NCBI RefSeq assembly: GCF_009709575.1
Contig: NZ_WIXO01000001.1
Span: forward strand, 1,426,001 to 1,490,000
Direction of reading: 5' to 3'
DNA from: Streptomyces taklimakanensis
Lineage (GTDB): Bacteria; Actinomycetota; Actinomycetes; Streptomycetales; Streptomycetaceae
DNA: 64,000 nucleotides
In this document: positions 18,158 through 26,646 of the stretch, piece by piece
How the letters are laid out: each line of letters opens with the position of its first letter
How positions within the stretch are numbered: position 1 is the stretch's first letter
Notes under the pieces: generated by a model
Databases searched by the model: none
The model's input: the letters and a program-made list of their open reading frames with translations, nothing else
What the model was told of the DNA's origin: nothing
Made by a program: the position numbers and the translations under genes

Positions 18158-19885
18158 CTAGCCGCGCCAGGTGTCGTTCAGGACGACCCTGCCGTCGGCG
18201 GGGACGGTGGCGGTGCGGTTGGCGCCGCTCTCCCAGATGACGTTGCCGCCGCCGTCCTTGCGGAGGTACTTGTACTCGAAGGTGGTGCCGGGCGGCAGGT
18301 CCACGTCCAGCTTCCACACCGGGTAGGCCGCCGGATCCAGTTCGAGGGCGTCGGCGGTGTTCCAGTTGCCCAGCTCGGCGCGGTCGCCGGTGACGTGGAT
18401 GCTCTCGCCCCACACCGTGGTGGCGTCGACGTTGAACGAGGCGCCGTCGGCGGGGTCACCGGGGTCGCCCGTGCCGCCGTCGTCTCCGGAGCCACCGCCG
18501 GAGCAGGTGCGGGCGCCGGTGTGCAGGGCCAGGGCGGTCCTGGCTCCGAGGGTGGCGGTGAACCGGCCGGAGCCGTCGACGGTGACCGTCCGTCCGCTCT
18601 GGACGTCGCAGTAGTCGCCGGCGGGCAGCGAGGTGGTGAAGGTGCGGCTCAGGGCGGAGGGCTCCTGGTTGACGACGACGTACGCCCGGGAACCGCGGCC
18701 GAAGGCGATGGCGTCGTTGCCGTTGTCCCACCAGTCGGTGACGGCCTGTCCGCGCGCGACGTTGCGGAAGGCGACCATGGAGGAGATCTCGCGCCAGGCG
18801 TGCTGGCACTTCCAGCCGTCGGTGTAGCAGGCCGCCACGTGGCCGCCGTTGGGCGGACCGGCGTCCTTGTCGGACCACTCGTAGCCGGAGTGGACGTCCG
18901 GGGAGCCGTAGGGCCAGGCCAGCATGAAGACGTTGGCCAGGGTGTAGTCGGCGCCGTTCTTGTAGTTGAGGGTGTCGCCGACGCGCTCGGTGTCGTGGTT
19001 CTCCACGAAGACCCCGGCCTTGCCGGACTCCATGAAGCCCCAGCCCTCGCCGAAGTTCCTCAGGTGGGCGAGCTTGTCACCGGTGAACACCCGCTTGAGC
19101 TCACGGCCGTAGCGGAACTCCTGGACGTCTCCGCTGCCGAGGTACTCGGTGGGCGAGACCGCCTCGCCGGCGCCGTGGATGGCCTCGTGCTTCCAGTAGA
19201 CGTTCGGGTCGGAGAGCCGGGACTTGACGGCGGCCAGGTCGGTGGCGGGCATGTGCTTGGCGGCGTCGATGCGGAAGCCGTCCACGCCCAGGGAGAGCAG
19301 GTCGTTCAGGTAGGCGGCGATGCGGTCGCGGACGTACTCCTCGCCGGTGTCGAGGTCGGCCAGACCCACCAGTTCGCAGTTCTGGACGTTGGTCCGGTTC
19401 CGGTAGTCGTTCACCTCCGACCGGCAGTCGTCCATGTCCTGGCCCTGGTAGATGCCGGGGTAGTCGTACTTGCCGAACGGGGTGCCGCCGGTGCCGGTGC
19501 CGCTCGCGTGGGCGGACATGTGGTTGACGACCGCGTCGGCGACGACCTTCACGCCCGCTCGGTGGCAGGTGTCGATCATGTTCTTGAAGGACGCGCGGTC
19601 GCCGAGCCGGCCGGCGATCTTGTAGCTGACGGGCTGGTAGGACGTCCACCACTGGCCGCCCTGGATGTGCTCCTGGGGCGGCGAGGTCTGGACGTACCCG
19701 TAGCCGGCCGGGCCGAGGGTGTCGGTGCAGGCCTTGGCGATGGAGTCGAAACGCCACTGGAACATCACCGCGGTGACGTCCTTGGTCCCGGGTGGGGCCG
19801 CCTGTGCCTGCCCGGGGACCGCGACGAACGAGCCTGCCATGCCCGCGACAAGTGTGAGTGCGGCGGCCGCCGCTCTTCTGGCCAC
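18158..19885 (-). CDS. aml: Secreted alpha-amylase with CBM20 starch-binding domain
   Basis: A 575-residue GH13 endo-amylase. The signal peptide spans residues 1-29 ([18 protein letters not shown]... ending AQA). The barrel contains [19 protein letters not shown] with nucleophile D207, WKHEAI with acid E234 and FVENHDTER with D298. A glycine- and aspartate-rich linker near residue 475 leads to a C-terminal CBM20 with [10 protein letters not shown] and [17 protein letters not shown]. This is the classical architecture of Streptomyces amylases that attack raw starch. GTG at 19885 was chosen because an ideal AGGAGG lies 4 nt upstream and the signal peptide begins there. A -35/-10 promoter and two MalR-type repeats lie just upstream. 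Confidence 0.95.
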   Translation of the reverse strand: MARRAAAAALTLVAGMAGSFVAVPGQAQAAPPGTKDVTAVMFQWRFDSIAKACTDTLGPAGYGYVQTSPPQEHIQGGQWWTSYQPVSYKIAGRLGDRASFKNMIDTCHRAGVKVVADAVVNHMSAHASGTGTGGTPFGKYDYPGIYQGQDMDDCRSEVNDYRNRTNVQNCELVGLADLDTGEEYVRDRIAAYLNDLLSLGVDGFRIDAAKHMPATDLAAVKSRLSDPNVYWKHEAIHGAGEAVSPTEYLGSGDVQEFRYGRELKRVFTGDKLAHLRNFGEGWGFMESGKAGVFVENHDTERVGDTLNYKNGADYTLANVFMLAWPYGSPDVHSGYEWSDKDAGPPNGGHVAACYTDGWKCQHAWREISSMVAFRNVARGQAVTDWWDNGNDAIAFGRGSRAYVVVNQEPSALSRTFTTSLPAGDYCDVQSGRTVTVDGSGRFTATLGARTALALHTGARTCSGGGSGDDGGTGDPGDPADGASFNVDATTVWGESIHVTGDRAELGNWNTADALELDPAAYPVWKLDVDLPPGTTFEYKYLRKDGGGNVIWESGANRTATVPADGRVVLNDTWRG

Positions 19886-19969
19886 GTTTCCTCCTGTGGG
19901 GGAAGCAGATGCGTCATGCCTGCCTGGGGGCAACGCGCCGCGCCCGTAAGGCCGTGGAAGCCGAATGCT

Positions 19970-20001
19970 CTTGCTGCAAGAAGACTGAAAATTCGTGCAA
20001 G
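19970..20001. promoter_or_regulatory. Operator repeats (MalR type) of the amylase promoter
   Basis: CTTGCTGCAAG (19970-19980) is a palindrome around a central T, and a second TGCAAG lies at 19996-20001, exactly 21 bp from the matching half of the first. They fall 8-40 nt downstream of the predicted start of amylase transcription, where a LacI-type repressor would block it. TGCAAG/CTTGCA repeats are the known kind of site for MalR/Reg1 at Streptomyces amylase promoters. Confidence 0.6.
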
Positions 20002-20015
20002 TCTTCGCGCTGGAG

Positions 20016-20044
20016 ACCGTAGACGGGCCCCTGACGGCCGTCAA
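20016..20044 (-). promoter_or_regulatory. Amylase promoter (-35 TTGACG, -10 TACGGT)
   Basis: On the minus strand, TTGACG (20044-20039) and TACGGT (20021-20016) are separated by exactly 17 nt, a good vegetative-type promoter. Transcription would start near 20009, giving a leader of about 125 nt. Confidence 0.6.
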
Positions 20045-20091
20045 GGCTTTCGACACGCCCCGGAAACGTGACCGCCTTCTCCGCGCAATCT

Positions 20092-20121
20092 CTTTCGCAA
20101 GGGATTGCATGGTGCTACGTT
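20092..20121 (+). promoter_or_regulatory. malE-like operator/promoter element without a gene
   Basis: CTTTCGCAAG, then TTGCAT (20105-20110) and an extended -10 TGCTACGTT ending at 20121. The arrangement matches those before malE and malE2, but no plausible gene lies downstream on the plus strand. It may simply be an upstream MalR site for the amylase promoter, about 60 bp away on the other strand, or produce an RNA antisense to the end of the lacI gene. Confidence 0.35.
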
Positions 20122-20148
20122 CAACCACACTCCCGGCCCGGCCGGTCG

Positions 20149-20194
20149 GGGGTTCCGCACGAGGAACCCCACGCGCCCGGCCGGTCGGGCCGGG
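20149..20194. terminator. Two hairpins downstream of the mal operon
   Basis: An 8-bp perfect stem (20149-20156 with 20163-20170, 6-nt loop) is followed by a 7-bp stem (20176-20182 with 20188-20194). They lie after the minus-strand lacI stop and before the amylase promoter, so they probably end the mal operon. The rest of the 400-bp gap (19886-20291) holds only the amylase control sequences. Confidence 0.5.
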
Positions 20195-20291
20195 TTCCGA
20201 CGACGACGGGCGGACGCGCACGGCCCACGCCGCGCACGTCCGCCCTCCGGACGAACGATCCCCGGATGCCCGGAAGCCCTCCTGCCGGCCC

Positions 20292-21404
20292 CTACGGCAC
20301 CCGGGCCTCCCCCACCGGGGCGGGCGGCGGGGCCGTGGAGCCGCGCACCACCAGCTCGGGCTGGAAGACGAACTCCGTGTGCTGCACCGGGCTCCCGCCG
20401 ATCTCCTCCAACAGCGCGCCCACCGCCGCGCTCGCCATGGCCTTGACCGGCTGCCGCACGGTCGTCAGGGGCGGATCGGTGAAGGCGATCAGCTCCGAGT
20501 CGTCGAAGCCGACCACCGACAGGTCGCGCGGCACCTCCAGCCCCCGCTGCCGGGCCGCCCGCACCACGCCGAGCGCCATCATGTCGCTGCCGCAGACCAC
20601 GCCCGTACAGCCGGCGTCGATCAGCGCCCCGGCCGCCGCGTGGCCGCCCTCCAGCGTGAACAGCGTGTGCCGGACCAGTCGCCGTGTCTCCTCGGCCGGA
20701 ACGCCCCGCTCCGCCAGGGCCTCGGTGAACCCCTCCGCCTTGCGCCGCACCGGCACGTAACGGACGGGGCCGACCGCCAGACCGATCCGCCGCGGATCGT
20801 GTCCGAGATCGGTCAGGTGGCGGACGGCCATCCGCGCCGCCGCGCGGTCGTCGGGCGAGACGAAGGGCGCACCGATGTGCTCGTTGAAGCCGTTGACGAG
20901 CACGAACGGCACGCCGCGCCCGGCGAGCCGGACGTACCGGCCCGGATCGGCGGTGGTGTCGGCGTGCAGTCCGGAGAGGAAGACGATGCCGTTGACGCCG
21001 CGCTCGACGAGCTGGTCGACCAGCTCGTCCTCGGTGGCGCCGCCCGGCATCTGGGTGCACAGCACCGGCGTGTAGCCGTGCCCGGCCAGGACCTGCTCGA
21101 TGACCTGCGCGAACGCCGGGAAGATCGGGTTGGTCAGTTCGGGGATGACCAGCCCGATCAGGCCGGCGCTGCGTTGCCGCAGCCGCACCGGCCGCTCGTA
21201 GCCCAGCACGTCCAGGGCGGCCAGCACCTTCTGCCGGGTGCCGGCCGCCACCCCCGCCCTGCCGTTGAGGACGCGGCTGACCGTGGCCTCGCTGACCGAG
21301 GCCTGGGCGGCGATGTCGGCGAGCCGGGCGGTGTGCGGACCGGCCCCCACGACCGTCCCGCCCTGCGGCGGGACCGGTGCGGGGACCGTGCCCGCCTCGG
21401 TCAC
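20292..21404 (-). CDS. LacI family repressor, second MalR-like copy
   Basis: A 370-residue LacI/GalR regulator. After a 25-residue linker, the headpiece reads [20 protein letters not shown], then a hinge helix near [12 protein letters not shown], followed by a periplasmic-binding-protein-like effector domain ([42 protein letters not shown]-type dimer contacts). The recognition helix is identical to that of MalR at 28166. GTG at 21404 overlaps the alpha-glucosidase stop as GTGA, so the gene is the fifth of the malE operon and is translationally coupled. It is thus under the same control as the importer. Whether it senses maltose, maltotriose or another sugar cannot be told. Confidence 0.9.
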   Translation of the reverse strand: MTEAGTVPAPVPPQGGTVVGAGPHTARLADIAAQASVSEATVSRVLNGRAGVAAGTRQKVLAALDVLGYERPVRLRQRSAGLIGLVIPELTNPIFPAFAQVIEQVLAGHGYTPVLCTQMPGGATEDELVDQLVERGVNGIVFLSGLHADTTADPGRYVRLAGRGVPFVLVNGFNEHIGAPFVSPDDRAAARMAVRHLTDLGHDPRRIGLAVGPVRYVPVRRKAEGFTEALAERGVPAEETRRLVRHTLFTLEGGHAAAGALIDAGCTGVVCGSDMMALGVVRAARQRGLEVPRDLSVVGFDDSELIAFTDPPLTTVRQPVKAMASAAVGALLEEIGGSPVQHTEFVFQPELVVRGSTAPPPAPVGEARVP

Positions 21405-23056
21405 GCCGTCCACCAGACGGTGGTGTCGGCCGGGAGTGCCCCACCGTCGTACTCCCCGCTGGCCAGCAGCGCCCGGCCGGGTGCCGCGGGCAGCTCCACC
21501 GGGGCCTCGGTGGTGTTGACGGTGCAGACGAAGTCCTTCCCGGAACCGTCGGCGGCGCGACGGCGGAAGGCCAGCACCCCGGCGGGGAAGTCCTCCAGCC
21601 ACTCCACCTCCTCGCCCGCGCCCAGCGCCGGGTGCTCGCGGCGCACGGCCAGCGCGCTGCGGTACAGCTCCAGGGTGGAGGTGGGGTCGCCGGTCTGCTC
21701 CTCGACCGACAGCTCCGCCCACTCCTCCGGCTGGGGCAGCCAGCTCCCACCGGAACCGAAGCCGTGGCTGGGGCCGTCGGCCGTCCACGGGATGGGCACG
21801 CGGCAGCCGTCGCGCAAGCCCTCCTGGCCGTTGTCCTTGAAGAACGACGGGTCCTGGCGCACCTCGTCGGGCAGGTCGACGACCTCCGGCAGGCCCAGCT
21901 CCTCGCCCTGGTAGACGTAGGCCGAGCCGGGCAGCGCCAGCATCAGCAGCGAGGCCGCGCGGGCGCGGGGCAGACCGCCGCCGAGCCGGGTGCGGTGCCG
22001 CACGACGTCGTGGTTGGAGAGCACCCAGGTGGTGGGGGCGCCGACCGGGCGCATGGAGTCCAGCGACTCGTCGATGACCGCGCGCAGCGCCTCGGCGTCC
22101 CAGCCGGTGTTGAGGTAGTGGAAGTTGAACGCCTGGTGGAGCTCGTCGGGCCGCAGGTACAGGGCCGTGCGCTCGGGGCTGGGCGTCCACGCCTCGGCGA
22201 CGCCGATGCGCTCGCCCGGGTACTCGTCGAGGACGCGGCGCCAGGAGCGGTAGATCTCGTGGACGCCGTCCTGGTCGAAGAACGGCAGCACCTGGTTGCC
22301 CAGCAGCTTCAGCTGACCGGAGCGACCCATGTCCGGCAGTCCGGCGGCCTTGACCAGGCCGTGGGCGACGTCGATGCGGAAGCCGTCCACGCCCATGTCC
22401 AGCCAGAAGCGCAGCACCGAGCGGAACTCGTCCCGCACGGCCTCGTTCTCCCAGTTGAAGTCGGGCTGCTCGGGGGCGAACAGGTGCAGGTACCACTCCC
22501 CCGGCGTGCCGTCGGGGTTGGTGGTGCGGGTCCAGGCCGGGCCGCCGAAGATGGACTCCCAGTCGTTGGGCGGCTCGTCGCCGCTCGGGCCGCGGCCGGG
22601 CCGGAAGTGGTAGCGGTCGCGCAGCGGGGAGCCCGGTCCCTCGCGCAGGGCGCGCTGGAACCACTCGTGCTGGTCGGAGGAGTGGTTGGGCACCAGGTCC
22701 ACGATGATCCGCAGGCCCAGTTCGTGGGCGTCGCGGATCAGGGCGTCGGCGTCGTGGAGGTCGCCGAACATCGGGTCGATGGCCCGGTAGTCGGCGACGT
22801 CGTACCCGGCGTCGGCCTGCGGGGAGGCGTAGAAGGGGCTGAGCCAGACGGCGTCGACGCCCAGGTCGGCCAGGTACGGCAACCGCGCGCGGACGCCCGC
22901 CAGGTCGCCCATGCCGTCGCCGTTGCCGTCGGCGAAGGAGCGGGGGTAGACCTGGTAGATCACCGCGTCGCGCCACCAGTTGGTGGGCCCTCCCGAGGCG
23001 TCCGTGCGGAGGGCGGGAGCCGTACCGGTGGCGGGGGCTGAGGAGTGCTGGGTCAT
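21401..23056 (-). CDS. aglA: GH13 alpha-glucosidase (oligo-1,6/alpha-1,4-glucosidase group)
   Basis: A 551-residue enzyme without signal peptide, so intracellular. WWRDAVIYQVYPRSFADGNGDGMGD is the N-terminal hallmark of the GH13 alpha-glucosidase/trehalose group; DLVPNHSSDQH carries the conserved barrel motif. The nucleophile is D229 in GFRIDVAHG, the acid E288 in IGVAEAW and the third acid D350 in LSNHDVVRH. It would hydrolyse imported maltose and maltodextrins to glucose. It follows malG by 63 nt, matching the known malEFG-aglA order in Streptomyces. ATG at 23056 has AGGGATG upstream. Exact bond preference (alpha-1,4 or alpha-1,6) is uncertain. Confidence 0.92.
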   Translation of the reverse strand: MTQHSSAPATGTAPALRTDASGGPTNWWRDAVIYQVYPRSFADGNGDGMGDLAGVRARLPYLADLGVDAVWLSPFYASPQADAGYDVADYRAIDPMFGDLHDADALIRDAHELGLRIIVDLVPNHSSDQHEWFQRALREGPGSPLRDRYHFRPGRGPSGDEPPNDWESIFGGPAWTRTTNPDGTPGEWYLHLFAPEQPDFNWENEAVRDEFRSVLRFWLDMGVDGFRIDVAHGLVKAAGLPDMGRSGQLKLLGNQVLPFFDQDGVHEIYRSWRRVLDEYPGERIGVAEAWTPSPERTALYLRPDELHQAFNFHYLNTGWDAEALRAVIDESLDSMRPVGAPTTWVLSNHDVVRHRTRLGGGLPRARAASLLMLALPGSAYVYQGEELGLPEVVDLPDEVRQDPSFFKDNGQEGLRDGCRVPIPWTADGPSHGFGSGGSWLPQPEEWAELSVEEQTGDPTSTLELYRSALAVRREHPALGAGEEVEWLEDFPAGVLAFRRRAADGSGKDFVCTVNTTEAPVELPAAPGRALLASGEYDGGALPADTTVWWTA

Positions 23057-23119
23057 GTCATCCCTGGTGGTCGTGAGTGGGGGGACGCGAGGCGCCGCGC
23101 GGGCTGGGGTGGGGGCCGG

Positions 23120-24082
23120 TCAGGACTTGACGGCGCCGGAGGTCAGTCCGGCGACGAGGTGCCGCTGGGCGATCCCGAAGACGATCGCGGCCGGCACGGC
23201 GATGATCACCGCGGCGGCGGTCATCGAACCCCAGTCGCCGACGTACTGGTTGACGAAGGTCTGCAGGCCGCCGGCGAGGGTGAGGTTCTCCTCGCCGGTC
23301 ATGAAGGCCGACGCGTAGGCGACCTCGGCCCAGGCCGTCACGAAGCTGTAGAAGCCGGTGACGGCCAGGCCCGGCTTGGCCAGCGGCAGGATCAGCCGCC
23401 AGAAGGTGCCGAAGGGGTTGAGGCCGTCCACGCGCCCGGACTCGTCGATGGAGACGGGGATGGTGTCGAAGAAACCCTTCATCATCCAGGCGCAGAACGG
23501 CACCGCGATGGTGAGGTAGGTGATGATCAGGCCGACGGGCTGGTTGAGCAGTCGCAGCTGCGCCATCAGGTTGTACAGCGGCACGATCAGGATCGCCATG
23601 GGGAACATCTGCGTGATCAGCAGGGTCCACATCAGCGGCCGCATGCCGGGGAAGCGGAAGCGGCTGACGGCGTACCCGGTGGTGGCGGAGATGAACACGC
23701 CGAGCACCGTGGTGACGACCACGACCACCACCGAGTTCCAGAACCACGTCAGGAAGTAGGTGTCGTTCAGGACGTGGTCGTAGTTCTCGAGGGTGAAGTT
23801 CTTCACCAGCGCGGTGGTGAAGGTCTCGGTCTTGGGTTTGAAGGACGTCACCAGCAGCCAGAACGGCGGGAACACCGCGACCACGGCGGCCAGCAGCAGA
23901 CCCGCGTGCAGGCCGACGGAGGCCAGGGGGCCGCGCTCGCCGCGCCCGCGGACGCGCCGGGGGCGGCCGGCCTCCGCCGGCGGCGCGGGCACCGACGGCG
24001 CGGGCGCGGTCGTGGTGGGGTCGGGCGTGGTGGTTCCGGTGGTGCTTTTGGTGGTGGTCCGTGTGGTCTTCATGGTCGTCAC
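23120..24082 (-). CDS. malG: Maltose/maltodextrin ABC transporter permease MalG
   Basis: A 320-residue inner-membrane permease of the CUT1 class. After an unusual 50-residue T- and P-rich cytoplasmic tail (TTRTTTKSTTGTTTPDPTTT), six membrane helices follow, beginning LLLAAVVAVFPPFWLL. The EAA-loop region IDESGRVDGLNPFGTFWR contacts the ATPase. Two GTGs and an ATG compete for the start. GTG 24082 was preferred because its GTGA overlaps the malF stop and AGGGAGAGG lies at good distance; GTG 24085 and ATG 24073 are alternatives. It pairs with MalF; the ATPase is not in this window and is presumably the shared MsiK. Confidence 0.92.
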   Translation of the reverse strand: MTTMKTTRTTTKSTTGTTTPDPTTTAPAPSVPAPPAEAGRPRRVRGRGERGPLASVGLHAGLLLAAVVAVFPPFWLLVTSFKPKTETFTTALVKNFTLENYDHVLNDTYFLTWFWNSVVVVVVTTVLGVFISATTGYAVSRFRFPGMRPLMWTLLITQMFPMAILIVPLYNLMAQLRLLNQPVGLIITYLTIAVPFCAWMMKGFFDTIPVSIDESGRVDGLNPFGTFWRLILPLAKPGLAVTGFYSFVTAWAEVAYASAFMTGEENLTLAGGLQTFVNQYVGDWGSMTAAAVIIAVPAAIVFGIAQRHLVAGLTSGAVKS

Positions 24083-25098
24083 CACACCTCTCCCTGCTTG
24101 CGGAGCGAACGGCGGTAGACCACCGCGAAGGCCATCAGGAGCAGCAGGATCAGCACGCCCCAGGCCGCGGAGGTGGCGAAGTCGCGCGGGCTGTTGAGGA
24201 AGGACAGCCGGTAGGCGTAGGTCACCAGGATCTCGGTGGAGTCACCGGGGCCGCCGCGGGTGAGCAGGTAGATCACCGGGAACATGTTGAACGTCCAGAT
24301 GGTGCTCAGCAGGACCACGGTGCTGCTGACCGAGCGGATGCCGGGCAGGGTGACGTTGCGGAAGCGCTGCCAGGCGTTCGCCCCGTCCACCTCGGCGGCC
24401 TCCAGCAGCTCGCCGGGGATGGCCTGGAGCGCGCCCAGCAGGGCGACGAGCATGAAGGGCACGCCCAGCCAGACGTTCACCGCGATGACCGAGATCTTCG
24501 CCCAGGTGGGGTCGCCCAGCCAGGGGACGCCGTCGATGCCGCCGCCGGAGAGCACCTTGTTGAGGATGCCGTTCTTCTCGTTGAAGAGCATCTTCCAGGC
24601 GAAGACGGAGACGAAGGCGGGAATGCCCCAGGGCAGGATGATGGCGATGCGGTACAGGGCCCGGCCGCGCAGCTTCCGGTTGAGCATGACGGCCAGGACC
24701 AGGCCGGCCAGGAAGGTGACGGAGACACAGCCGACCGTCCACACCACCGTCCAGCCCAGCCGGTCCCAGAAGACGCCGTCGGTGAGGATCTCCGTGTAGT
24801 TCTCCAGACCGGTGAACTCGTAGGTCGCCTCGATCTCGTTGACGCCGATGGTGCGGGCCACGTTGGACTCGTCGGCGTTCGTGAGGGACAGCCAGACGCC
24901 CCGTAGCAGCGGGTAGCCGATGATCACCGCGATCACGGTCACCACGGGGGCCACCATGGCCCAGGCGTACCAGTGGGTGGCCAGGGCCCGGCGCAGCGGT
25001 CCGGGAGCCTTTCCGGACTTCTCGCCAGTTCCGCGGCCGCGGCCGCGGGCGTCTCCGCCCGCGGCCGGTGCCACCGACTGGCCGGTCTCGACAGCCAT
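24079..25098 (-). CDS. malF: Maltose/maltodextrin ABC transporter permease MalF
   Basis: A 339-residue CUT1 permease. A 35-residue cytoplasmic N terminus precedes WAMVAPVVTVIAVIIGYPLL, the first membrane helix. The EAA motif is LEAAEVDGANAWQRF followed by RNVTLPG, the ATPase-docking loop. Six helices are expected; the extracytoplasmic loop between helices 1 and 2 is short (about 60 residues), unlike the large loop of E. coli MalF but normal for Gram-positive systems. It starts 32 nt after malE and overlaps malG, so the operon order is malE-malF-malG. Confidence 0.92.
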   Translation of the reverse strand: MAVETGQSVAPAAGGDARGRGRGTGEKSGKAPGPLRRALATHWYAWAMVAPVVTVIAVIIGYPLLRGVWLSLTNADESNVARTIGVNEIEATYEFTGLENYTEILTDGVFWDRLGWTVVWTVGCVSVTFLAGLVLAVMLNRKLRGRALYRIAIILPWGIPAFVSVFAWKMLFNEKNGILNKVLSGGGIDGVPWLGDPTWAKISVIAVNVWLGVPFMLVALLGALQAIPGELLEAAEVDGANAWQRFRNVTLPGIRSVSSTVVLLSTIWTFNMFPVIYLLTRGGPGDSTEILVTYAYRLSFLNSPRDFATSAAWGVLILLLLMAFAVVYRRSLRKQGEVW

Positions 25099-25130
25099 GG
25101 TCGTCGGTCAGCCTCTCCTGAGTTCCTCGG

Positions 25131-26408
25131 TTACTTCCAGTCCCCGCCCTCGAGGAGCTCGGCGTACTCCTCGCCGGCCTTCTTCGCGGCGTCCTCCGGC
25201 GTGGTCCTGCCGGTGAGGACCTCGGCCAACTGGACGCGGAGCGGCTCGAAGAGGGAGTTGCCCTGGGCGATCCAGGGGCGCTCGACGGCCTTGTCCACGG
25301 CGGGCTTGAAGAACTGGACCATCTGGTTGTCCTTGACGGTCTGCTCCTCGTAGACCGAGGTGCGGGTCGGCAGCAGGTTCAGCTCCTCGGTGGTGCGCTT
25401 CTGGACCTCGGCGGAGCTCATGTACTTCACGAACTCGTAGGAGGCGTCCAGGTTGTCGGAGCCGGCGTAGACGGAGTAGTTGTGACCGCCCTGCGGGGAG
25501 CCCTGGCCGGCGCTGCCGGCCGGGACGGCGGCGACACCGAGGTTGTCCTCCCGGCCCTTGAACTGCCTGCCCGCGAGGGTGTCCTCGATGGCCCAGGGGC
25601 CGTTGAGCATCATCGCGACCTTGCCGTCCTTGAAGGCCTTCTGCATGTTCTCCCAGCCGTCGGTCGTGTCGGTGATCGCGGCCTCGGAGTCCACCAGGTC
25701 CTTCATCACCTCGAACGCCCGCACACCGGGCTCGTCGTCGATGGTGATCTTCTTGGTGTCGGCGTCGAGCATGTCGCCGCCCTCGCCGTAGAGGAAGGGC
25801 AGGACGAAGTAGGGGTCGTCACCGCGCAGGTAGAAGGGGGTGACACCCTCCTTCTCGAACTTGCCGGTGGAGTTCTCGATGTCCTCGAAGGACTTCGGGA
25901 CCTCGACGCCGGCCTTCTCCAGCAGCTCCTTGTTGTAGAAGAGCGCGAGGGTGTCGATCACCTGCGGCACGGCGTAGGTCTTGCCCTCGTACTGGGTGCT
26001 GCCCCAGGCCTGCGGCAGGAAGTCGTCCTTGCCGTCGACGGCGACGGTGTCGTCCAGCGGGGCCAGGTAGCCGAGGCTGGCGAAGTCCGCGACCCAGGCG
26101 ACCTCGGTGCGCATCACGTCGGGGGCGCCGGCGCCGCCGCCGGCGGCGTTCTTGAACTTGTTGCTCGCCTCGCCGAAGGGCACGTTGACGTACTTGACCT
26201 CGACCCCGGGGTGCTCCTTCTCGAACTCCTCGGCGACCTTCTTGAAGAAGTCCTTCTCCGCGTCGCCCGAGGTGTCCCAGAACTCGACGGTGCCCGACAG
26301 CTCGCCGCCGGCGTTCTTCTTGCCGTCGCCGTCGTCGCTGCCGCCGCAGGCGCCGGCCGCCAGCGCGATGGCGGCCACCAGTGCGGTGGTCCCTATGCCA
26401 CGCCGCAT
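25131..26408 (-). CDS. malE: Maltose/maltodextrin-binding lipoprotein MalE
   Basis: A 425-residue receptor. MRRGIGTTALVAAIALAAGACGG is a lipoprotein signal with lipobox LAAGAC and lipidated Cys21. The mature part is a cluster-B family 1 solute-binding protein: GTVEFWDTSGDAEKDFFKKV, PQVIDTLALFYNKELL, MMLNGPWAIED and GGHNYSVYAGSDNLDASYEF. It presents maltodextrins to MalF/MalG. GGAGG lies 8 nt before the ATG. It is first in the operon, and the 238-bp region upstream, shared with the divergent malE2, carries several TTGC repeats. The surface is rich in lysine and glutamate, unlike its paralogue. Confidence 0.93.
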   Translation of the reverse strand: MRRGIGTTALVAAIALAAGACGGSDDGDGKKNAGGELSGTVEFWDTSGDAEKDFFKKVAEEFEKEHPGVEVKYVNVPFGEASNKFKNAAGGGAGAPDVMRTEVAWVADFASLGYLAPLDDTVAVDGKDDFLPQAWGSTQYEGKTYAVPQVIDTLALFYNKELLEKAGVEVPKSFEDIENSTGKFEKEGVTPFYLRGDDPYFVLPFLYGEGGDMLDADTKKITIDDEPGVRAFEVMKDLVDSEAAITDTTDGWENMQKAFKDGKVAMMLNGPWAIEDTLAGRQFKGREDNLGVAAVPAGSAGQGSPQGGHNYSVYAGSDNLDASYEFVKYMSSAEVQKRTTEELNLLPTRTSVYEEQTVKDNQMVQFFKPAVDKAVERPWIAQGNSLFEPLRVQLAEVLTGRTTPEDAAKKAGEEYAELLEGGDWK

Positions 26409-26497
26409 ATGAACTCCTCCATGTTCCGGTGCCCGTCTCGCGGGGGCACGGGCGTACTCCGCGCGGGCCGCTCGGTCGCGGCGCCGGGCTGACGAGG

Positions 26498-26503
26498 AAC
26501 GTA
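26498..26503 (-). promoter_or_regulatory. malE -10 box with extended TG
   Basis: Minus strand TACGTT at 26503-26498, preceded by TGT, so TGTTACGTT is an extended -10. TTGCGT sits immediately upstream. Transcription would start near 26491, giving a leader of about 80 nt. Confidence 0.45.
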
Positions 26504-26529
26504 ACAGCGACGCAATCTTTTAGAAAGAC

Positions 26530-26583
26530 CTTGCGGCAACTTTCTGCAAACGAGTCCGCAACGGCTTCCGCAAGAAGTTGCAT
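26530..26583. promoter_or_regulatory. MalR-type operator cluster between malE and malE2
   Basis: CTTGCGGCAAC (26530-26540) contains TTGC-G-GCAA, the same pattern as the amylase site. It is followed by TCTGCAAA, CCGCAACGG and CCGCAAGAAGTTGCAT, giving five or six TTGC/GCAA half-sites in 54 bp. Both divergent promoters flank the cluster, so one repressor could control both receptors at once. Confidence 0.55.
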
Positions 26584-26589
26584 CCCTGC

Positions 26590-26595
26590 TACCTT
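26590..26595 (+). promoter_or_regulatory. malE2 -10 box with extended TG
   Basis: TACCTT preceded by TGC (extended -10 TGCTACCTT), with TTGCAT at 26578-26583 just upstream. Predicted transcription start near 26602 and a leader of about 45 nt. Confidence 0.45.
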
Positions 26596-26646
26596 CCTCC
26601 CGGTCCACAGCGGATCCTCCGGTTGAGGTCAGACGGGAAGAGCACG

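Noticed and set aside
13426..18240. A 1604-codon open frame on the plus strand opposite the pullulanase gene
   Set aside because: It lies entirely antisense to a gene with two complete GH13 active sites. Its product is a G/V/R/A-rich composition without motifs, the usual effect of extreme third-position GC.
20105..20446. 113-codon plus-strand frame downstream of the malE-like promoter element
   Set aside because: No ribosome site, proline/arginine-rich composition and overlap with the lacI coding sequence on the other strand.
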